Assembly (NCBI RefSeq): GCF_017876295.1
Contig: NZ_JAGINT010000001.1
Location: 3,162,001 to 3,226,000 of the forward strand
Reading direction: 5' to 3'
Length of the DNA stretch: 64,000 bases
From: Kribbella aluminosa
Lineage (GTDB): Bacteria; Actinomycetota; Actinomycetes; Propionibacteriales; Kribbellaceae
A program made the position numbers and the translations under genes. The notes under the pieces are model-generated. The model saw only the letters and a program-made list of their open reading frames with translations. It was not told the DNA's origin and searched no databases. Of the stretch, positions 59,616-64,000 are shown in pieces (position 1 is the stretch's first letter; each line of letters opens with the position of its first letter).

Positions 59616-60505
59616 CCCGTCTACACGTCAGCGCCACCTCGCACTGGCCGAACTACCTCCCGGAGTACGTCGCCCGCGAGCTCGGGTACTACGAGGCCGA
59701 GGGCCTGGAGTTCTCCCGGTCCGCGCCGGACGACTGGACGCAGGTACTGCGGGACCTCGAAGGCGGCACCGCGGACGTCGTACTGGGCGGCCTGTGGGTG
59801 CCCGCGATGTACCACGGCCGCGGCCGCGAGTACCGCGCCTTCGCCCAGCTGAACGCGCGCAACCCGAAGGCGCTGGTGACCCGTGAGCCGGTCGCGGACT
59901 TCGACTGGAAGGACCTCGAGGGCAAGATCGTGCTCGCACCGGGCGCCGGCGGCACCGCGCCGTTCGTGCACACCGCCGGGCTGATGCGCGCGGCCGGTGT
60001 CGACATGTCGAAGGTGCGCTGGGTCCGCGACCTGTCCGGGTCCATGCTGACCGAGCTGTTCCTGGGCGGGATGGGTGACGCGCTCGTCACCGACCTGGTG
60101 AACGCCCAGTTCCTCGAGCACCGCCGGCAGGCATTTGTTGCCGTCCGCCACGATCGGGCCGGCGGCCTGATGCCGAACAGCGTGTACTACACGACCGACG
60201 ACGTACTCGCCCGCGACGACCAGGTGGTGCAGCGGTTCTACCGCGCGCTGCAGAACGCGTACGACTGGCTGAAGGCGCACGAGGCGGCCGAGCTGACCGA
60301 CCTGCTGGCGCGGGAGTGGCCGTCGCTGGACACCGGTGTCCTGGTGTCGATTGTCGACGATCTGCGCGCGAGCGGGATCTGGGACGACCTGCGGATCAGC
60401 GAGGACGGGTACGGCGAGTGGATGCGGATCCTCGTCGAGGACGGTCTGCTCGACGAGTCGCCGGCGTACGACGATCTGGTCTGCAACGACATGGTGCTGC
60501 CATGA
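59612..60505 (+). CDS. NMT1/THI5-like solute-binding-type protein without signal peptide
   Basis: 297 residues with AGGAG ahead of the ATG. The fold is that of NMT1/taurine-type binding proteins: YLPEYVARELGYYEAEGLEF, GTADVVLGGLWVP, LEGKIVLAPGAGGTAPFVH, GMGDALVTDLVNAQF. There is no signal peptide or lipobox, and no ABC permease or ATPase is near. It may be a cytosolic enzyme or a ligand carrier, as THI5-like proteins can be. It is coupled at both ends by ATGA. Confidence 0.82.
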   Translation: MTRLHVSATSHWPNYLPEYVARELGYYEAEGLEFSRSAPDDWTQVLRDLEGGTADVVLGGLWVPAMYHGRGREYRAFAQLNARNPKALVTREPVADFDWKDLEGKIVLAPGAGGTAPFVHTAGLMRAAGVDMSKVRWVRDLSGSMLTELFLGGMGDALVTDLVNAQFLEHRRQAFVAVRHDRAGGLMPNSVYYTTDDVLARDDQVVQRFYRALQNAYDWLKAHEAAELTDLLAREWPSLDTGVLVSIVDDLRASGIWDDLRISEDGYGEWMRILVEDGLLDESPAYDDLVCNDMVLP

Positions 60506-61497
60506 GCATCGGCAGGCCGATCCTCGCGCTCAGCCGGGCGGAGATCGCCAAGACGCTGGAGATGCCGGCCGTCATCGACGCGGTGGAGAAGGCGCACGCC
60601 GCGCTGTCCACCGGCGGCGCCGTGCAGGCGGAGCGGTCGACGGTCCAGGTTCCCGGCTGTACGACGTTGCTGGTGCCGATGACCGCGGCGATCGGGTCGC
60701 AGTCCGCGGGCATCAAGCTGCTCACCGACACCCCTGCCAACCTCGCCCGGAACCTGCCGGTGCAGCAGTCGACGATCCTGCTGGTGGATCCGGAGACCGG
60801 TACCTGTGAGGCGATCCTGGACGGGCCGGCGCTCACCTTGTTCCGTACGGCGGCGGCCTCGGCGGTTGCCACCAAACATCTCGCACGCCGGCAGGCGCGG
60901 ACGCTCGGGCTCGTCGGCGCTGGTGCGCAGGCGCGGGCTCATCTCGAGGCGCTGTCGTGTGTGCTGCCGATCGAGCGGGTCGTGGTGTGGAGCCGGACGA
61001 AGGAGCGGGTCGAGGCGTTCGTCGCGTATGCCCAGGACCGGGTCGGAGAGGTTGTTGTTGCCGAAGGCCCCGAACAGGTTGTCCGGCAGGCCGAGGTGCT
61101 GTGTACGTTGACGCCTTCCAGGGAGCCGATCGTGCGGGGGGAGTGGTTCGCTCCGGGGCTGCACGTCAATGCCGTGGGGGCGCCGCCGCGGCCGGATCAT
61201 CGCGAGATCGACAGCGCGGGGATCGCCCGCAGCAAGGTCGTCGTGGACAGCTACGACGTCGTACGGCGGGAGTCGGGCGACGTACTGGTTCCGCTCGCCG
61301 AGGGGCTGATCACGGAGGAGCACTTCAGCACCGAGCTCGGTGACGTGGTCGCCGGCATCCGGCCGGGTCGCCGTACGGACGACGAGATCACGCTGTTCGA
61401 CTCGGTCGGGCTCGGCCTGCAGGACATGGCCGCCGCCCGCCTCGCCGTCGACGCCGCCCGCCGTACCGGCCTGGGCGTCGAGCTCCGCCTCAACTAG
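60502..61497 (+). CDS. Ornithine cyclodeaminase / mu-crystallin family enzyme
   Basis: 331 residues. The substrate-binding Lys region (GIKLLTDTPANLARNLPVQQSTILLVDPETG) and Rossmann motif TLGLVGAGAQARAHLEAL are clear, as is the late block LHVNAVGAPPRPDHREID. The family includes ornithine cyclodeaminase, ketimine and iminosuccinate reductases and alanine dehydrogenase. An imine- or amino-acid-handling NAD(P)H reaction is likely. Context (malic enzyme, malate synthase) suggests its product leads to a C2/C4 acid. Confidence 0.88.
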   Translation: MSIGRPILALSRAEIAKTLEMPAVIDAVEKAHAALSTGGAVQAERSTVQVPGCTTLLVPMTAAIGSQSAGIKLLTDTPANLARNLPVQQSTILLVDPETGTCEAILDGPALTLFRTAAASAVATKHLARRQARTLGLVGAGAQARAHLEALSCVLPIERVVVWSRTKERVEAFVAYAQDRVGEVVVAEGPEQVVRQAEVLCTLTPSREPIVRGEWFAPGLHVNAVGAPPRPDHREIDSAGIARSKVVVDSYDVVRRESGDVLVPLAEGLITEEHFSTELGDVVAGIRPGRRTDDEITLFDSVGLGLQDMAAARLAVDAARRTGLGVELRLN

Positions 61498-61499
61498 AC

Positions 61500-61541
61500 G
61501 TGTGACCCGCCGCTCGCCGGGATCGAGACGGCGGGTCACAC
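61500..61541. repeat. 13-base perfect hairpin between OCD and malic enzyme genes
   Basis: GTGTGACCCGCCG (61500-61512) and CGGCGGGTCACAC (61529-61541) are exact reverse complements with a 16-base loop. It begins two bases after the OCD-family stop and ends 32 bases before the malic-enzyme ATG. It could be a partial terminator or an mRNA-processing/stability element dividing the operon. Confidence 0.85.
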
Positions 61542-61573
61542 CCCCACTCATCGACCAGAGGAAGTGACACCGG

Positions 61574-62959
61574 ATGCCCACACCGAGCCCCGGATACTCG
61601 ATCACCGCACGGGTCGAGGCTCCGGCCTCGCCGCACATCACCACCGCGCTGACCACCGCGATCGGTGAGGCCGGCGGCGCGCTGACCGCGCTGGACGTGG
61701 TGGAGTCGCGCGCCGACCGGATCGTCGTCGACGTCACCTGTGACGCGATCGACGCGAACCACTCGTCCGCGCTGGAGAAGGCGCTCGGTGCGGTCCCGGG
61801 CGTGGTCGTCCGCAAGGTCAGCGACCGGACGTTCCTGCTGCACCTCGGCGGCAAGCTGACGGTGGTGCCGAAGGTGCCGCTGAAACACCGCGACGACCTG
61901 TCCCGCGCGTACACACCCGGCGTTGCCCGGGTCTGTCAGGCGATCGCGGAGAACCCGGCCGACGCCCGCCGGCTGACGATCAAACGGAACACGGTCGCGG
62001 TCGTCACCGACGGCTCGGCGGTCCTCGGCCTCGGCAACATCGGTCCGGCCGCGGCGCTGCCGGTGATGGAGGGCAAGGCCGCGCTGTTCCAGCAGTTCGC
62101 CGGCGTGGACGCCTGGCCGGTCTGCCTGGATACCCAGGACACCGACGCGATCGTGGAGATCGTGCGTGCGATCGCGCCCGTGTACGGCGGAGTGAACCTG
62201 GAGGACATCGCGGCGCCGCGCTGCTTCGAGATCGAGAAGCGGCTGCGGGAGCTGCTCGACATCCCGGTGTTCCACGACGACCAGCACGGTACGGCGATCG
62301 TCGTACTGGCGGCGCTGCAGAACGCGCTGCGAGTGGTGGGTAAGCGGATCGAGGACGTCCGGATCGTGGTGTCCGGGGTCGGCGCGGCCGGCCATGCGAT
62401 CATCCGGCTGCTCGCCGCGCAGGGTGCGGGCGAGATCGTCGGCTGCGGTCGCACCGGCGCGGTGCACTCGGGGCAGACGGGACTCGACGAGTACCGCGGG
62501 TGGATCGCCGCGAACACCAACCCGCGTGGCGAGACCGGCACGCTGACCGAGGTACTGCCCGGCGCCGACATCTTCATCGGCGTCTCCGGGCCGGGGCTGC
62601 TGACCGGGGACGACATCGCCACGATGGCCGACGACGCGATCGTGTTCGCACTCGCCAACCCGGACCCGGAGGTCGACCCGGCGGAGGCCGGTGAGCACGC
62701 CGCCGTGGTCGCGACCGGGCGGTCCGACTACCCGAACCAGATCAACAACGTGCTTGCATTTCCCGGGTTCTTCCGCGGCATGCTCGACGCCGGCGCGCAC
62801 CAGATCACCGATGCCGTGATGCTGGCCGCCGCGGACGCGATCGCGAACTCGGTCGCGGCCGAGGAGCTGAACGCGACGTACATCGTGCCGAGTGTGTTCG
62901 ACGCGGCCGTCGCCCCGGCGGTCGCGGCTGCGGTCCGGCAGGCGGTGACCAATGCCTGA
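61574..62959 (+). CDS. NAD(P)-dependent malic enzyme with N-terminal ACT-like domain
   Basis: 461 residues with GAGGAAG ahead. An ACT-like regulatory domain (about 8-85) precedes the malic-enzyme core: [13 protein letters not shown] with the catalytic Tyr, [39 protein letters not shown] and [13 protein letters not shown] (metal ligands), then the NAD domain [16 protein letters not shown]. It decarboxylates malate to pyruvate and NAD(P)H. It overlaps malate synthase by eight bases, so glyoxylate to malate to pyruvate is one coupled step pair. Confidence 0.94.
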   Translation: MPTPSPGYSITARVEAPASPHITTALTTAIGEAGGALTALDVVESRADRIVVDVTCDAIDANHSSALEKALGAVPGVVVRKVSDRTFLLHLGGKLTVVPKVPLKHRDDLSRAYTPGVARVCQAIAENPADARRLTIKRNTVAVVTDGSAVLGLGNIGPAAALPVMEGKAALFQQFAGVDAWPVCLDTQDTDAIVEIVRAIAPVYGGVNLEDIAAPRCFEIEKRLRELLDIPVFHDDQHGTAIVVLAALQNALRVVGKRIEDVRIVVSGVGAAGHAIIRLLAAQGAGEIVGCGRTGAVHSGQTGLDEYRGWIAANTNPRGETGTLTEVLPGADIFIGVSGPGLLTGDDIATMADDAIVFALANPDPEVDPAEAGEHAAVVATGRSDYPNQINNVLAFPGFFRGMLDAGAHQITDAVMLAAADAIANSVAAEELNATYIVPSVFDAAVAPAVAAAVRQAVTNA

Positions 62960-64000
62960 GATGCTGACCCCGGAGGCGGTGGAGTTCGTCCACGAACTGC
63001 ATCGCGAGTTCGGTGCCCGGCGCAACGAACTGCTGGCGGCCCGGCAGGTCCGCCGGGCCGAGGTGGCGCGCAGCGGGCGGCTGGACTTCCTGCCCGGGAC
63101 GGCCGCGATCCGGGCCGGCAACTGGACGGTCGCCCCGGCGCCGGACGACCTCCGCGACCGCCGCGTCGAGATGACCGGCCCGACCGACCGGAAGATGACG
63201 ATCAACGCGCTGAACTCGGGCGCGCGCGTCTGGCTCGCAGACCAGGAGGACGCCAGTACGCCGCACTGGCACAACGTGATCGGCGGCCAGCAGAACCTGT
63301 ACGACGCGATCCGCCGGACGATCACTTACACCTCCGAAGCCGGCAAGGAGTACACGCTCGCCACAGACCACCGGCTCGCGACGATCGTGATGCGGCCCCG
63401 CGGCTGGCACCTGGACGAGCGGCACGTCGAGGTGGACGGCGAACCGGTGGCCGGCGCGATCGTCGACTTCGGGCTGTACTTCTTCCACAACGCGGCGGAG
63501 CTGATCGCGCGCGGGAGCGGGCCGTACTTCTACCTGCCGAAGCTGGAGAGCCACCTCGAGGCCAGGCTGTGGAACGACATCTTCGTGCACGCCCAGGACC
63601 GGCTCGGCATCCCGCAGGGCAGCGTCCGCGCGACGGTGCTGATCGAGACCATCCCGGCCGCGTTCGAGATGGACGAGATCCTGTACGAGCTCCGCGACCA
63701 CGCCTCCGGGCTGAACGCGGGCCGCTGGGACTACCTGTTCAGCGTGATCAAGTACTTTCGCGACTCCGGCCCCGACTTCGTACTCCCGGACCGGAACGCG
63801 GTGACGATGACCGCGCCGTTCCTGCGTGCGTACACGCGGTTGCTGGTCCAGACCTGTCACCGCCGCGGCGCGTTCGCGATGGGCGGGATGGCCGCGTTCA
63901 TCCCGAGCCGCAAGGACCCGGAGGTGAACGAGCTCGCGTTCGCGAAGGTCCGCGCGGACAAGCAGCGCGAGGCCGGCGACGGGTTCGACGGCTCCTGGGT
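62952..64000 (+). CDS. aceB: Malate synthase A (3' end beyond the window)
   Basis: The first 349 residues of an enzyme of about 530. It starts at the ATG inside the end of the malic-enzyme gene. Conserved blocks: [95 protein letters not shown] and [36 protein letters not shown] with the glyoxylate/Mg residues. It condenses glyoxylate with acetyl-CoA. No isocitrate lyase is adjacent, so glyoxylate probably comes from the substrate of this operon. Confidence 0.96.
   Translation, partial: MPEMLTPEAVEFVHELHREFGARRNELLAARQVRRAEVARSGRLDFLPGTAAIRAGNWTVAPAPDDLRDRRVEMTGPTDRKMTINALNSGARVWLADQEDASTPHWHNVIGGQQNLYDAIRRTITYTSEAGKEYTLATDHRLATIVMRPRGWHLDERHVEVDGEPVAGAIVDFGLYFFHNAAELIARGSGPYFYLPKLESHLEARLWNDIFVHAQDRLGIPQGSVRATVLIETIPAAFEMDEILYELRDHASGLNAGRWDYLFSVIKYFRDSGPDFVLPDRNAVTMTAPFLRAYTRLLVQTCHRRGAFAMGGMAAFIPSRKDPEVNELAFAKVRADKQREAGDGFDGSW

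Overview
The window is very GC-rich, uses many GTG starts and ATGA/GTGA gene overlaps, and carries MerR/MarR/PucR/ANTAR regulators, a gas-vesicle operon of the Streptomyces type, DUF6328 and DUF6098 genes and a dipZ-fasciclin pair. All of this points to a soil actinomycete. A Kribbella-like member of the Propionibacteriales is my guess from gene content only. No rRNA, tRNA, CRISPR array or intact mobile element was recognised.

Layout. 0-9.1 kb holds regulators and export: an OhrR/MarR-type regulator, a fasciclin lipoprotein divergent from a DipZ-type CcdA-thioredoxin protein, a MerR regulator with a two-gene ABC exporter, an MFS pump convergent with an AraC regulator, and a PucR regulator. 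9.3-17.3 kb is one long chaperone operon: dnaK, grpE, a CbpA-type dnaJ, a small MerR-like regulator, clpB, a zinc-ribbon thioredoxin, a manganese-catalase-like protein lacking two metal ligands, and a triple-BON protein. 17.5-21.3 kb has a secreted M23/LasA-like peptidase, a DUF5937-type regulator, an SDR and a wrecked sugar-type MFS gene. 21.4-27.2 kb is a translationally coupled set: FAD/Fe-S oxidoreductase, a TPP enzyme interrupted by one extra base, and an enolase-superfamily dehydratase.

After an 840-base repeat-rich gap, 28.0-33.6 kb is a gas-vesicle operon on the minus strand (gvpY-like, gvpZ-like, A, F, G, O, J, L, S, K). From 33.7 to 50.9 kb follows a general-stress island: P450, small membrane proteins, an Orn/Lys/Arg decarboxylase, topoisomerase IB, a GCS2-type ligase, a CDGSH protein, a haem-oxygenase-like iron enzyme, a divergent NRAMP transporter, GAF and GAF-ANTAR proteins, DUF6328, an SRPBCC protein and a SigB/SigF-type sigma factor. 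Upstream of nine transcription units here, including the gvp operon and the sigma gene, I can read a GNNT-N14-16-GGG(T/C)AC element. This resembles the Streptomyces SigB promoter and suggests one regulon. The same island contains a gene graveyard: trehalose-synthase-like, endonuclease/exonuclease/phosphatase, CBS and Mrp/NuoK-L-like remnants.

51-57 kb encodes a DUF3592 membrane protein, a secreted GH84 beta-N-acetylglucosaminidase with carbohydrate-binding modules and a bifunctional penicillin-binding protein. 57.3-64 kb is a catabolic locus: a FadR-type regulator with a clear operator, an MFS carrier, a signal-peptide-less NMT1-like binding protein, an ornithine-cyclodeaminase-family enzyme, malic enzyme and malate synthase (cut by the window end). 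It looks built to turn an imported substrate into glyoxylate, malate and pyruvate.
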